Shown: positions 1 to 7,411 of the stretch, in pieces
Layout: every line of letters starts with the position of its first letter
Numbering within the stretch: position 1 is the first letter of the stretch
Virus record (IMG/VR): IMGVR_UViG_3300021960_000463
Span: 1-25,487 of that record
DNA length: 25,487 nt
Reading direction: 5' to 3' (one strand)
DNA from: a virus
Notes under the pieces: model-generated
Told to the model about the DNA's origin: nothing
Databases searched by the model: none
The model's input: only the letters and a program-made list of their open reading frames with translations
Made by a program: the position numbers and the translations under genes

Positions 1-523
1 AAACAAGTTCTTTGGTGATATTATATTTAGTTTGCAATTTTTTGTCCTTTACAAGACACAAAACCTCTGCCTCACCAGGATGGAAGGACTCAAGCATGTT
101 GATGAACATCGTTTCTTTACGAAGTTTATTCATCGCATCATTACCACCCTTCACAAAGTTATAGAACTTATTCCATTCTTTGCGAATATTTGAAGATGGG
201 TTCTTATCTGCATCTTCTTTGGCTTGAATAGGAACTTCTCCTTCTGGAAGGACAGATTGAATGCTCTCATCAAAGTTCCAAATCAAAACGGATTTGATAA
301 AATTCTCGTTGTATTGTTGGAGAATTTCTACCTTTTTAGCGTTAGTTCTTTCTGCAGAAACGGCAGAAAAGATTTCATTAACATAAGAGTTCGAAGTTAG
401 TTCAATCTTTTCTGCTTTAGGTGCCGCAGGTTTACGGGTAGTAGTAGTTTTTTTAGCCGCAGGTTTAGAAGCTGCGGTTTTTCTTGTTCTACTATTCGTC
501 GTCGTCTTCTTCGTAGTCGTCAT
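1..523 (-). CDS. DUF6433-like phage protein, 3' end missing
   Basis: I read 174 residues from an ATG at 523 before the gene leaves the window at its left edge. The first 35 or so residues are low-complexity Lys/Thr/Ala/Pro (MTTTKKTTT, then AAKKTTTTRKPAAPKAEK), like a flexible basic linker. After this comes a folded-looking part containing NAKKVEILQQYNENF, LPEGEVPIQAKED, a conserved-looking basic stretch (KEWNKFYNFVKGG) and FINMLESFHPGEAEVLCLVKDKK. The pattern of 'KVxxLxxY', 'LPEG.PP'-like and 'MLExxHPxEAE' matches a T4-like phage family I believe is catalogued as DUF6433, function unknown. The start overlaps the end of the preceding gene by 32 bases. The family call is from memory and the exact start is less certain. 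Confidence 0.75.
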   Translation of the reverse strand, partial: MTTTKKTTTNSRTRKTAASKPAAKKTTTTRKPAAPKAEKIELTSNSYVNEIFSAVSAERTNAKKVEILQQYNENFIKSVLIWNFDESIQSVLPEGEVPIQAKEDADKNPSSNIRKEWNKFYNFVKGGNDAMNKLRKETMFINMLESFHPGEAEVLCLVKDKKLQTKYNITKELV

Positions 524-719
524 AACTGTTGTCAAATCGTACTGCAATTATTTCATCAGGAATAATATTTCCTTGTTCGTCAAACATTTCTGGATGAGCG
601 AATACCTGTTGCGGAGTGTTGAATACTATATGTTCTTTCCATAACCATCCAATTATACCACCAATCATCAAGAACATGATAGATACCATACAAAAGATGG
701 CAACTAAAGGTGCTGTCAT
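492..719 (-). CDS. Small single-pass membrane protein with acidic tail
   Basis: This 75-residue protein has one clear membrane segment at about residues 4-26 (LVAIFCMVSIMFLMIGGIIG), followed by a soluble part and an extremely acidic end (YDDYEEDDDE). The ATG at 719 is well supported by a Shine-Dalgarno sequence GGAGG seven bases upstream. The orientation of the segment and the acidic tail suggest an inner-membrane anchor with a cytoplasmic tail. Its last codons overlap the start of the DUF6433-like gene. Similar small membrane proteins sit beside that gene in cyanophages, as far as I recall. No function is assigned. Confidence 0.75.
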   Translation of the reverse strand: MTAPLVAIFCMVSIMFLMIGGIIGWLWKEHIVFNTPQQVFAHPEMFDEQGNIIPDEIIAVRFDNSYDDYEEDDDE

Positions 720-738
720 AGCCCTGCCTCCGAGAGAT

Positions 739-915
739 TTACTTCTTTTTTATATCAAATGAGAAGTTTAGATAAACGTGAATCTCTCGTCTGAAGAGAG
801 AAACCATCTTACCAAAACTAAATTGAAACGTTTTTGGTGCTTCAGGTTTTTCCCTCCTATTTCTTAATAATAATTCCACACCTCTATTTATGTGGAGTTC
901 CTTACCCCTATTCAC
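739..915 (-). CDS. Possible small basic protein, GTG start
   Basis: An open frame of 58 residues can start at a GTG whose last bases form a GTGA overlap with the stop of the glutaredoxin gene. That is the usual coupling style in this genome. The product is basic, and its second half (KMVSLFRREIHVYLNFSFDIKKK in two pieces) looks protein-like, with alternating beta-type residues ending in a Lys run. A longer ATG version would start at 963 but would overlap glutaredoxin by 52 bases, so I prefer the GTG. Against it, a late-promoter-like octamer and a small hairpin lie inside the frame, so the stretch could instead be a regulatory gap of about 190 bases. Confidence 0.45.
   Translation of the reverse strand: MNRGKELHINRGVELLLRNRREKPEAPKTFQFSFGKMVSLFRREIHVYLNFSFDIKKK
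885..892 (-). promoter_or_regulatory. Late-promoter-like octamer CATAAATA
   Basis: On the minus strand this reads CATAAATA, fitting the T4-like cyanophage late motif NATAAATA. It sits in the loop of a hairpin with stem TCCACA/TGTGGA. It lies about 165 bases upstream of the small membrane protein and DUF6433-like genes. The long distance and the overlap with a possible gene keep confidence modest. Confidence 0.4.
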
Positions 916-1157
916 AATTTTATAAGAGAAAGTTCTTTTAGATATTGAATAGTATCGGTACATCCACCTAAATGTCTGTCATCAACTATTACTTGAGGAA
1001 AAGTTGAACCATTACCAAACTTAGAATAAAATTCTTCTTTTGTAAAGTCTTTGTCCAAAACTTTCAAGTCATAAACTTGACCGCAAAGCTCCAAGACTGT
1101 TTTTACTTTATAACAGTAAGGACATTCTGGTTTGGAATAGACAATAAAATTCATCAC
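912..1157 (-). CDS. Glutaredoxin
   Basis: This 81-residue protein is a complete short glutaredoxin. It has a beta strand (NFIVYSK), the dithiol active site CPYC at residues 12-15, the cis-proline in TFPQVIVDD, and the glutathione-side GGCTDT motif near residues 64-69. Proteins of this type reduce ribonucleotide reductase and other disulfides using glutathione. T4-like cyanophages commonly carry one, probably to support nucleotide synthesis during infection. Two adjacent ATG codons could start it, and neither has a strong Shine-Dalgarno sequence. A sigma70-like promoter with a perfect TTGACA lies about 40 bases upstream. Confidence 0.93.
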   Translation of the reverse strand: MMNFIVYSKPECPYCYKVKTVLELCGQVYDLKVLDKDFTKEEFYSKFGNGSTFPQVIVDDRHLGGCTDTIQYLKELSLIKL

Positions 1158-1198
1158 TATATTCTACATTTGGTAATATTTAGAGTTTTGATTTAAGA

Positions 1199-1227
1199 AT
1201 GTTACATCAAAAACATAATAATGTCAA
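1199..1227 (-). promoter_or_regulatory. Sigma70-like promoter for glutaredoxin
   Basis: The minus strand has a perfect -35 box TTGACA (1222-1227), a 17-base spacer, and a weaker -10 box TAACAT (1199-1204, 4 of 6 matches). Transcription would begin about 35 bases before the glutaredoxin ATG. The -35 box lies inside the terminator hairpin of the upstream gene. Confidence 0.5.
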
Positions 1228-1237
1228 TTATTATGTT
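1209..1237 (-). terminator. Hairpin terminator after the 52-residue gene
   Basis: An 11-base perfect stem (AACATAATAAT paired with ATTATTATGTT) with a 4-base loop is followed on the minus strand by a run of five T. The loop holds the TGA stop codon of the gene at 1224-1382. The stem is AT-only apart from two pairs, so it would be a weak terminator. Confidence 0.55.
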
Positions 1238-1382
1238 GTTCTCTGAGTTTCCGAACCATTGCTTCAGCAAAATCTTGAAGCTTGTCCGGATGTATTGCAG
1301 AAATTCCGACTTCACTTACTGCAATAGTCATCGATTCAATTTCTTGATCCCGAAGTTTTTGGGTTTTTCGGTCGAAACTCAT
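1224..1382 (-). CDS. Small hypothetical phage protein, 52 aa
   Basis: The chosen ATG at 1382 gives 52 residues starting MSFDRKTQKLRDQEIE and ending MVRKLREQHNN. It has a textbook Shine-Dalgarno sequence AAGGAG six bases upstream, which a longer alternative starting at 1424 lacks. The protein is predicted mostly helical and charged, with no membrane segment and no motif I recognise. The stop codon sits in the loop of a terminator hairpin, which suggests the transcript ends here. Function unknown. Confidence 0.7.
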   Translation of the reverse strand: MSFDRKTQKLRDQEIESMTIAVSEVGISAIHPDKLQDFAEAMVRKLREQHNN

Positions 1383-1479
1383 AATGTCTCCTTGATTGTG
1401 ATGATATTCTAACACACAATCCAATACTATCTAGGATACTTAATGTTTTCTTCGGGATTGGTCTTAAAGTTTCTTTACT

Positions 1480-1953
1480 TTACTCATAATTATAAAGTTT
1501 CCACTCAGCTACATTAGTTTTCTGAAGATCAAAAATCATTTTGTTGATTGGTGCTCTTGGCTTCCTAACCAATTTCATTCCTGTTTGTTCTAATAACTTA
1601 TCACTCTTTTTGGTATTGCAACTAGAACAAGCAACAACTAAATTTTCCCATGTGTCTTTTCCTCCTTTTGATCTTGGAAGTACGTGATCAATAGTCAGTT
1701 TAGATTTTGAACCACAATATTGACAAGTATTATTATCTCGTTTGTAAATCATCGAACGAGATGGAGTGATATTCATAATCTTAGACAATGGAAGTTTTAC
1801 ATAATTTAAAAGTCTTATTACTCTACCAGAAAGGAACTGTGCCTTTTCTTTGAGTAACAAGACTACTGCTCTTTTCCAACTTGTAAAGTTTATTGGTTCA
1901 TAACTAGAATTTAAAACCAATACCGTTTGATGGGGTGTTATGGGAATATCCAT
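1480..1953 (-). CDS. HNH endonuclease, free-standing
   Basis: The product is 157 residues. Its C-terminal half is a canonical HNH nuclease domain: a zinc-binding CQYCG at about residues 78-82, TIDHVLPRSKGG carrying the first His of the catalytic motif, ENLVVACSSCN with the central Asn and second Cys pair, and the NTKKSDK segment. The N-terminal 65 residues (VLVLNSSYEPINFTSWKRAVVLL) resemble the N-terminal extension of the HNH family found in cyanobacteria and cyanophages. No split gene or intron is visible around it, so it is free-standing. It may be a homing-type nuclease or a packaging or repair nuclease; the sequence does not decide. Confidence 0.93.
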   Translation of the reverse strand: MDIPITPHQTVLVLNSSYEPINFTSWKRAVVLLLKEKAQFLSGRVIRLLNYVKLPLSKIMNITPSRSMIYKRDNNTCQYCGSKSKLTIDHVLPRSKGGKDTWENLVVACSSCNTKKSDKLLEQTGMKLVRKPRAPINKMIFDLQKTNVAEWKLYNYE

Positions 1954-1977
1954 AATTGGTCTAGGTACACATAGTAT

Positions 1978-2550
1978 CTATCTGACTTTCAGATTGAAAG
2001 ATAATATCATTCTGGGAATGTCACTATGATTTGGAGGAGCAAAGTGATGAATTGATGATGGGAAAAATATTAATGATCCCTCCTTTATATCGGATGGTTC
2101 ATGAATGAGTACAGTTCCGTCTAAAAAATTATTAAAAGGAGCTGTAAAATTTGTGGGTCTATGATAATTTTCGTCAAACTCTATAAAGCAAACTACACTA
2201 TATCCCGTAGCCCCATGATTATGAATTTCATGATGTTGTCCTTTAACAGAAGTTTCAAACCAAAAACCAGTTATATCATACTCTGTGAGTCCTAATCCCA
2301 GTACAAATTCTTTCAATTCTTCCCAGAATATTTCTTTTATTTTACCAGATTCCTGGGATATTTCATCGAATTGATCACTTTGAAAAAAATTTTTTCTATA
2401 GAAAAAATCTGTGTCTGGTTCATCTGATTTTCCTTTTCGAAAGGATTTATAGTCAATAAGATCTTTTAGTTTTTCTTTTTTAGTTTTCCAGTCTTTTACC
2501 TCTATATGAACAAGAGGAATATGAAACATTTGAACATATTGAGAGGTCAT
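1978..2550 (-). CDS. 2OG-Fe(II) oxygenase-like protein
   Basis: This 190-residue protein resembles the putative 2OG-Fe(II) oxygenase group typified by TIGR02466 / 2OG-FeII_Oxy_5. The metal site seems to be in HEIHNHGATGYSVVCFIEF (about residues 107-125). The distal histidine lies in FFPSSIHHFAPPN, and the 2-oxoglutarate-binding arginine in PRMILSFNLKV near the C-terminus. The spacing and the 'GSLIFFPS..H' strand fit the double-stranded beta helix. The first ligand pair reads HxH rather than the classic HxD, as in many of these phage proteins. It follows the 73-residue gene by a few bases. The substrate is unknown; peptide hydroxylation is one possibility. Confidence 0.75.
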   Translation of the reverse strand: MTSQYVQMFHIPLVHIEVKDWKTKKEKLKDLIDYKSFRKGKSDEPDTDFFYRKNFFQSDQFDEISQESGKIKEIFWEELKEFVLGLGLTEYDITGFWFETSVKGQHHEIHNHGATGYSVVCFIEFDENYHRPTNFTAPFNNFLDGTVLIHEPSDIKEGSLIFFPSSIHHFAPPNHSDIPRMILSFNLKVR

Positions 2551-2557
2551 TTTTTAA

Positions 2558-2779
2558 CTATGAACTAAAGGGGCCATAATTACCCCTACTGCCAGGATCC
2601 CTATCACTTAACATATCCATGATACCATCAAATGACTGGATGTGTTCTATATCCTGAATTAGTTTTGCAATTTGGGTACAAACCATTGGACGTTCCTGAC
2701 GTGCAGCATAAGCTAATGCATTACGGAGATTTGATTCTGCTTCTTTTAGACTTTCTTCAACAGATTCAGATAGTGCCAT
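2558..2779 (-). CDS. Small helical phage protein, 73 aa
   Basis: The ATG at 2779 overlaps the stop of the upstream gene as TAATG. The 73-residue protein begins with a charged amphipathic helix (SESVEESLKEAESNLRNAL) and continues helical up to the Asp/Ser-rich end SDRDPGSRGNYGPFSS. There is no signal peptide and no catalytic motif. Proteins like this are common in the small-gene runs of cyanophages, with no known role. Confidence 0.7.
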   Translation of the reverse strand: MALSESVEESLKEAESNLRNALAYAARQERPMVCTQIAKLIQDIEHIQSFDGIMDMLSDRDPGSRGNYGPFSS

Positions 2780-2973
2780 TAGTATTCAACGGGGGGACTG
2801 TTTTCACATTTTTCGTAGAAAATCCCGTTCTTGTAACAGGATTTTCCAGGTTCGTAGTATTTTACTACATTTGGTTTGGAATTGTCAATAACGCAATAAT
2901 CACCCTGGCCAGTAGTGACTCCTTCAAGACACAGTGATGCGACAAAGGGAGCTAGAAGTTTAAGAGTATACAT
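2779..2973 (-). CDS. Small exported-type Cys-containing protein, 64 aa
   Basis: I place the start at the ATG at 2973, where it forms a TGATG overlap with the upstream stop; an earlier GTG at 2979 is less likely. The first 17 residues (MYTLKLLAPFVASLCLEG) look like a short signal peptide or membrane anchor with a Cys near its end, which may mean a lipoprotein. Three more Cys residues follow (GDYCVID, KSCYKN, YEKCEN), suggesting disulfides outside the cytoplasm. A small secreted or periplasmic phage protein is the best reading. Function unknown. Confidence 0.65.
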   Translation of the reverse strand: MYTLKLLAPFVASLCLEGVTTGQGDYCVIDNSKPNVVKYYEPGKSCYKNGIFYEKCENSPPVEY

Positions 2974-3803
2974 CAACACTCATCCATTCGAAGAGGTTGG
3001 TTAACCTTACGCATTTCATAAGAACCATCACCACGATCAACCCACTCTATAGTGTCACCTTCTTTGAGGTTTGCCGCTTCCAGTAGATCGTCGGGGAATG
3101 TAATACAGTATTCATCTTCACCAGTGTCTTCATCTCTGACTTCTTCTACAGGAAGAGTCCAATGTTTGCGTTCAGATGTACTATATCCATCTGCTTTGAC
3201 TACAGTTTTCTCAAGGGATCCAGGACGGCGTTTGGTAACAGTCTTCCCACCATCAGGAGACTCATAAACCCAACCCTTTTCATACTTTAGACGGGTTGGA
3301 TCATTTCTAGAAACCTCAGCATCTAGTTCAGCACGTTTGGTATAATACTCTGCCTCACGCAGATTGTATTCACGACACTTCTCTTTATCATTTTCGGTTG
3401 CAGCAGCTTCACACATTGCGTCAAGTTCTTCTTCTGTGTATACAGCTTTTTCATGTTCTTCTGGATAATAATGTTCTTCCCAGAAATCATTCCAGTCTTT
3501 TTGGTTAGATTCAGTTACACGAGGAAACTTTGCACCTGCTGCATCATAATCCCAACCATCATAAGATTCATGTTCAAAATTAACTGAACGATGTCCTTTC
3601 AAAAGAGAGAGGAGTTCTGTGGTTTTATCAAGTTCCTTCTTATGATACTGAACAAGGTCATCTACACCCTTCACAATGGTGTCATAGATGTCTTGTGCAG
3701 TAAGATCCTCGCAAGTAACCGCATCGTGGATCCAGTTATCAAGTTGTTCAAGAGAATACTTCCTATAAGAAAAGTCACTACTGCGGGGGTTAGAAGATTC
3801 CAT
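2973..3803 (-). CDS. Hypothetical protein with AbrB-like C-terminal domain
   Basis: This is a 276-residue acidic protein with a good Shine-Dalgarno sequence (AGAGGA) just before the ATG. The N-terminal part is helical (LEQLDNWIHDAVTCEDLTAQ, then YHKKELDKTTELLSLLKGHR). The middle is rich in Glu, Asp and Tyr (WEEHYYPEEHEKAVYTEEEL). The last 50 residues contain YCITFPDDLLEAANLKEGD and TIEWVDRGDGSYEMRKV, the swapped-hairpin pattern of SpoVT/AbrB-type DNA-binding or antitoxin domains ('lP..l.e.lgl..GD.l.w'). The domain call is from pattern alone. A DNA-binding or regulatory role is possible, but the acidic body could also point to a structural or adaptor function. Confidence 0.7.
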   Translation of the reverse strand: MESSNPRSSDFSYRKYSLEQLDNWIHDAVTCEDLTAQDIYDTIVKGVDDLVQYHKKELDKTTELLSLLKGHRSVNFEHESYDGWDYDAAGAKFPRVTESNQKDWNDFWEEHYYPEEHEKAVYTEEELDAMCEAAATENDKEKCREYNLREAEYYTKRAELDAEVSRNDPTRLKYEKGWVYESPDGGKTVTKRRPGSLEKTVVKADGYSTSERKHWTLPVEEVRDEDTGEDEYCITFPDDLLEAANLKEGDTIEWVDRGDGSYEMRKVNQPLRMDEC

Positions 3804-3969
3804 GGTCCTCTTGCATCAATGCCTCTATACTAGTTCGGATCTGTTCATCTGTCAAGCCATTCATCCAATTCCAACGTTCGTCCTTTGGATCCCACTCAAA
3901 AGCAAAGGATCCATCTTTATTTTGGATGATGTTTAGTCCAGATGGATGTAGTTGTTTTCTTTCAGTCAT
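3790..3969 (-). CDS. Small hypothetical protein, 59 aa
   Basis: A 59-residue frame begins with an ATG directly after the TAA of the carbamoyltransferase gene and overlaps the start of the next gene by 14 bases. It fills a gap that would otherwise be empty. The product (starting MTERKQLHPSG, with SFAFEWDPKDERWNWMNGL and ending MQEDHGIF) is rich in Trp and looks like a compact beta then helix protein. The tight fit to its neighbours and the protein-like composition support it, although it has no Shine-Dalgarno sequence and would rely on translational coupling. Function unknown. Confidence 0.7.
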   Translation of the reverse strand: MTERKQLHPSGLNIIQNKDGSFAFEWDPKDERWNWMNGLTDEQIRTSIEALMQEDHGIF

Positions 3970-5598
3970 TTATCTATCAAGTAATTGTTGCGTTTCTTGA
4001 AACCAAAGATAGTCCAAAGACGAATTATTTAGAGTATCAAGTGCGTCTTTTGGAGTTTCTACCAAAGGTTCTCCAGCTAAGTTGAAACTTGTATTTAAAA
4101 GTATACCATGTCCAGACAATTTTTTAAACTCTTGAAGAAGTTCATACAAATAACCATCGGACACAGTTTGAATTCTACAAGTATTATCTACATGAGTAAC
4201 TCCTGGTATTATATCAGATTTCACTGGAAAACACATAGTCATATAAGGACTCTTTTTGATCTTACCCATATCAAAGTAAATGTTTGCGTCCTCTTCCAAG
4301 ACTATGCAAGCAAATGGTCTATACCACTCCCTCTTCTTAATTCTATTTACAATCTCTTTTGCATCTACATTTAATGCATTGAATAATATAGAACGATTTC
4401 CTAAAGCTCTTTGTCCAGATTCAGCGAGTCCTTTATATACTGCAACTGACTTATTTTCATTCAATAAATTTGCAATTTCTTTTACAGAAGTACGAACACC
4501 TTTGTATGATGAAATATCGTAACGTGATCCATGAGTAAAAGTATCTTTGATGGGTTTTGGTACTTTATCTTCTAGTTGGATATATGCATTCATTGCAGCA
4601 CCAATACTTATACCATTATCATTACATAAAGGTTCAAAATAAAATTCTACGTCCGGGAATCTTTGCACATAATATTGATTTGCGACAACATTCATACCAT
4701 AACCACCAGAAATACATACTCTTTTTATTCCGGTCCTCTTTACGCAACCTTCTATTAGATCACCAACTGCCTTTTGTGTTTGTTGTTGAACCTCATAACA
4801 AAAATCTGCATGTAACTTATGGTTATCCTTTTTTATCTCTTTAACTGGGTTAGTCAAAAAGTTTTGAACTTGTCTAGAAGAATTTTTAAAAAAGTTATTG
4901 TTAAGGGTGTTCTTTTTTAGGAATAAATTTTTAAATAAATCATTCGAAGATCCATAAGAAGAGAGACCCATAGCCTTTCCACAATCGTGTGGGGTGTTTC
5001 CTATCAATATCGCTGCAATATCATAAACAGATCCTATACCAAAAATATTCTTACATTGACAATTTAGTACATTTTCTTCTGGATTATCATTTGTAGTCCA
5101 CATCTCCAAAAACTTTTGTTTATTAAATTCTGGAGGTAATACATCTTTTATTAAGTTTTTATGAAGTACAATTTTTTTTCTACCATAAAAATAAAAAATA
5201 CTTTCAACCTCTAGTAAATTGTCTTTTACTCTCGATCCTGCACCATCAACTACTACAACTAAACTATCATCAAACTTACTATTATAAAAAGCAAGAGAAG
5301 CATGATTTAGATGATGATCTTGTTGCAATATTAATTTTACTTTGGGATTATATTCCTTACATGTTTCGTATAATGTTGTTATTAGTTGATCTGGATAATT
5401 AAAATTGGATACGCAAATTGCATTCAATTTCCTTTTCAGTTTTGAAGCCATACCAGAAACCAAATCAAGTATAACCTTATCGTCATCATCATGTTTTTTT
5501 CTAGTGAATCTTTCTACTAGAAAATATTTTTTCAGATGACCATCTTCTAAAAGACAAATAGAAGCATCATGACACAAATGAACACTAAGTATTAACAT
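3970..5598 (-). CDS. Carbamoyltransferase, NodU/CmcH family
   Basis: This 542-residue protein has the full two-domain layout of NodU/CmcH/TobZ-type O-carbamoyltransferases. The N-terminal Kae1-like part has CHDASICLLEDG (residues 9-20), the metal-binding DHHLNHASLAFY (94-105), VVVVDGAGSR, and later the GGYGMNVVANQ and NDNGISIGAAMNAY segments. The C-terminal YrdC-like part shows GQRALGNRSILF, REWYRPFACIV and GILLNTSFNLAGEPLVETP. The family transfers a carbamoyl group from carbamoyl phosphate (through carbamoyl-AMP) to a hydroxyl of a sugar or antibiotic. Some phage members are reported to carbamoylate hydroxymethylated bases in DNA. Here the glycosyltransferase neighbours favour a sugar acceptor. 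It is the last gene of the glycan cluster and overlaps the GT25 gene by 7 bases. Confidence 0.93.
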   Translation of the reverse strand: MLILSVHLCHDASICLLEDGHLKKYFLVERFTRKKHDDDDKVILDLVSGMASKLKRKLNAICVSNFNYPDQLITTLYETCKEYNPKVKLILQQDHHLNHASLAFYNSKFDDSLVVVVDGAGSRVKDNLLEVESIFYFYGRKKIVLHKNLIKDVLPPEFNKQKFLEMWTTNDNPEENVLNCQCKNIFGIGSVYDIAAILIGNTPHDCGKAMGLSSYGSSNDLFKNLFLKKNTLNNNFFKNSSRQVQNFLTNPVKEIKKDNHKLHADFCYEVQQQTQKAVGDLIEGCVKRTGIKRVCISGGYGMNVVANQYYVQRFPDVEFYFEPLCNDNGISIGAAMNAYIQLEDKVPKPIKDTFTHGSRYDISSYKGVRTSVKEIANLLNENKSVAVYKGLAESGQRALGNRSILFNALNVDAKEIVNRIKKREWYRPFACIVLEEDANIYFDMGKIKKSPYMTMCFPVKSDIIPGVTHVDNTCRIQTVSDGYLYELLQEFKKLSGHGILLNTSFNLAGEPLVETPKDALDTLNNSSLDYLWFQETQQLLDR

Positions 5599-6452
5599 TT
5601 TTCTAAAAATTCCTCTATATCCTCTAATCTTACTCTTAGGGACATTTTATCATCATTTGGTTTTCCATAAGTGAAAAACTCTTCAAGTGAAAATTTATGA
5701 TGATATTTTCTCCACCACTGTGTAATTAATTTAGTACATATCATATCTATTGGAGACATCTTATGATTATTCTGTTCATTATCTCCACCAAGACGAACGT
5801 TTAAATTAAAAAGAGGAAGAGAGTATGTAATTCCAATATCGAATAATACATCATCTTGTATGATGTGTTTTTTACTATATCTTCTATGATAGGAGTTATC
5901 GCAGAATGTCAATCTATACTTACCATCCCGATATAACATGTCTTTTAACTTTTTTGCATACGAACGATTGATGAGATAAGCCGCAGCAGATCCAGCATTC
6001 GTTCTTTTATGTAAGAACATGGGGAAAGTCAACCCATCTGTTTGATATCTAGGACAATAATATAATTGAACACATTCCCAGTTTTCTGGCAGATTATTCT
6101 CAACGTAATCCCAATCAAAATTCCAATATTTTATATTATCCAAACAAAGGTCATCCTCCATGAGGATACATGTTTCTGATGGATGTTCATCATACCAATT
6201 TATCACTGTTTCGATATTGTTTATTGCAACCGACATCAAAGACAAACATTCAAGAATTCCGTCTTCGACTATCATATCTTTCCATTCATCATACTTTGAG
6301 ACATGATATTTTGATGCAGGAACCCGACGAAAATTGGTTATGCCCCAATAATCAAATTGATCTTCCATCCACCTTTTTCGATCAGTGCGATGATCTAGGT
6401 TTATGTAATAAACCAAAGGAAAATTTTTTAACTTATTTTCCAGATCCATCAT
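5592..6452 (-). CDS. GT25-like glycosyltransferase, copy 1 (type A)
   Basis: This 286-residue protein fits the LPS glycosyltransferase family 25 pattern. The opening strand VYYINLDHRTDRKRWMEDQF holds the donor-binding 'INLD.R.DR' motif, and the acidic EDD of CILMEDDLCLD (about residue 97) is the likely metal-nucleotide site. LINRSYAKKL and a C-terminal SLEEFFTYGKPND follow. It is of the same type as the copy at 9323-10147 (shared SETC..EDDLC, YWNFDW and NWECVQL), but its last 15 residues match the copy at 8485-9348. It starts with an ATGA overlap behind the amidinotransferase. The acceptor may be a glycan or, as in some GT25 proteins, a hydroxylated amino acid. Confidence 0.85.
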   Translation of the reverse strand: MMDLENKLKNFPLVYYINLDHRTDRKRWMEDQFDYWGITNFRRVPASKYHVSKYDEWKDMIVEDGILECLSLMSVAINNIETVINWYDEHPSETCILMEDDLCLDNIKYWNFDWDYVENNLPENWECVQLYYCPRYQTDGLTFPMFLHKRTNAGSAAAYLINRSYAKKLKDMLYRDGKYRLTFCDNSYHRRYSKKHIIQDDVLFDIGITYSLPLFNLNVRLGGDNEQNNHKMSPIDMICTKLITQWWRKYHHKFSLEEFFTYGKPNDDKMSLRVRLEDIEEFLEKC

Positions 6453-7411
6453 TCTCTTTCAAGATCCAAAGTGACACAATGGAAAATACCACTCAGAGTT
6501 CTACCATGTCTCATAGGAAGCATTGCACACTCAATACCGTGTTTTTCCAGTTCTTTCCTAGTTGGTTCCTGATGTTCTTCTAAAGCAACTAAATTTGGGT
6601 TGACACTGAAAAGGTTCATATTCACCCATTCCGAAGCATGATTATATCCAGGATAATATCCAATATCTACTGGTTCTGGACACCACACTACATCCCACTT
6701 TCTAAAAGGTTCTGGTAAAACATCGACAGACTTGATTCTCTCAGGATTTAACAACATTAGTCCTTCACGGAGAAATGCAATCGTCGTATCTATATGCATG
6801 TAACTATAGACACCTTGAAGAAGATGCACTTTTGCACGGTCTTTGAGCATTTCTTGCAGTAAATTAGCTCCTGCAACATTTCCACTATTAGAGACAAGAT
6901 ACAAGATGTCGTCATTTGCACGAAGTACGTTGGCTGCATCAAAAGCAGGAGTAACTTCAGTAAGTGCAAGAGTGTCTTTATCGCCTACACACTCCTCATT
7001 ATACAGTCCCTCAACGTCCTTACAGGGAACAATAATCGTAGAGTCTAGTCTATCTATAATGGGTCGCCAGGCGTCTCTCCGACACTTTAGAGGCATCGGT
7101 GTAGCTACTGTTAGATCCTTATGTGTGAAAATAACGTCTCTTGGGCAGAAATTATAATAATCCGTGGGAGTTCTCTTTGGACGCACAACCTCTACATTTT
7201 CCCCAAGAAGAAAACTCACAAATTTTTCCAGATCTTCGTTGGCTTCGTCTATTACTTGTTTGGGGTATGGTCCAACAGGAACGTCTGAAACGTCTTTCCT
7301 GTCAGCATAGTTAATTGTGCGAACACTCAAGTCTACTTCAGGAACTGTTGCATAGTCCGCAACTCCCACTACTACTTTTTTTAATTTATCCCATTCATTC
7401 TGACTTTTCAT
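6449..7411 (-). CDS. Amidinotransferase (glycine/inosamine amidinotransferase family)
   Basis: This 320-residue protein contains every catalytic element of the amidinotransferase family: the Arg-Asp pair in CPRDVIF (Asp 92), the second Asp in PAFDAANV (158), the His in YMHIDTT (206) and the nucleophilic Cys in GIFHCVTLDLERE (312). These correspond to Asp170, Asp254, His303 and Cys407 of human glycine amidinotransferase. Members move an amidino group from arginine to an amine, giving guanidino compounds such as guanidinoacetate or N-amidino-scyllo-inosamine. It is shorter than the vertebrate enzyme and closer to the bacterial size. It is coupled by ATGA overlaps to a 2OG oxygenase upstream and a GT25 gene downstream. 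An amino sugar made by the nearby aminotransferase is a natural acceptor candidate (inference). Confidence 0.92.
   Translation of the reverse strand: MKSQNEWDKLKKVVVGVADYATVPEVDLSVRTINYADRKDVSDVPVGPYPKQVIDEANEDLEKFVSFLLGENVEVVRPKRTPTDYYNFCPRDVIFTHKDLTVATPMPLKCRRDAWRPIIDRLDSTIIVPCKDVEGLYNEECVGDKDTLALTEVTPAFDAANVLRANDDILYLVSNSGNVAGANLLQEMLKDRAKVHLLQGVYSYMHIDTTIAFLREGLMLLNPERIKSVDVLPEPFRKWDVVWCPEPVDIGYYPGYNHASEWVNMNLFSVNPNLVALEEHQEPTRKELEKHGIECAMLPMRHGRTLSGIFHCVTLDLERE

Noticed and set aside
720-911. Non-coding regulatory gap instead of the 58-residue gene
   Set aside because: Not fully ruled out. I kept the gene at moderate confidence because of the GTGA overlap and the protein-like ending, and listed the late-promoter-like octamer separately.
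6170-6583. 137-residue frame on the plus strand
   Set aside because: It lies opposite the GT25 and amidinotransferase genes, has no ribosome-binding site or protein-like motifs, and is a shadow of the minus-strand coding sequence.
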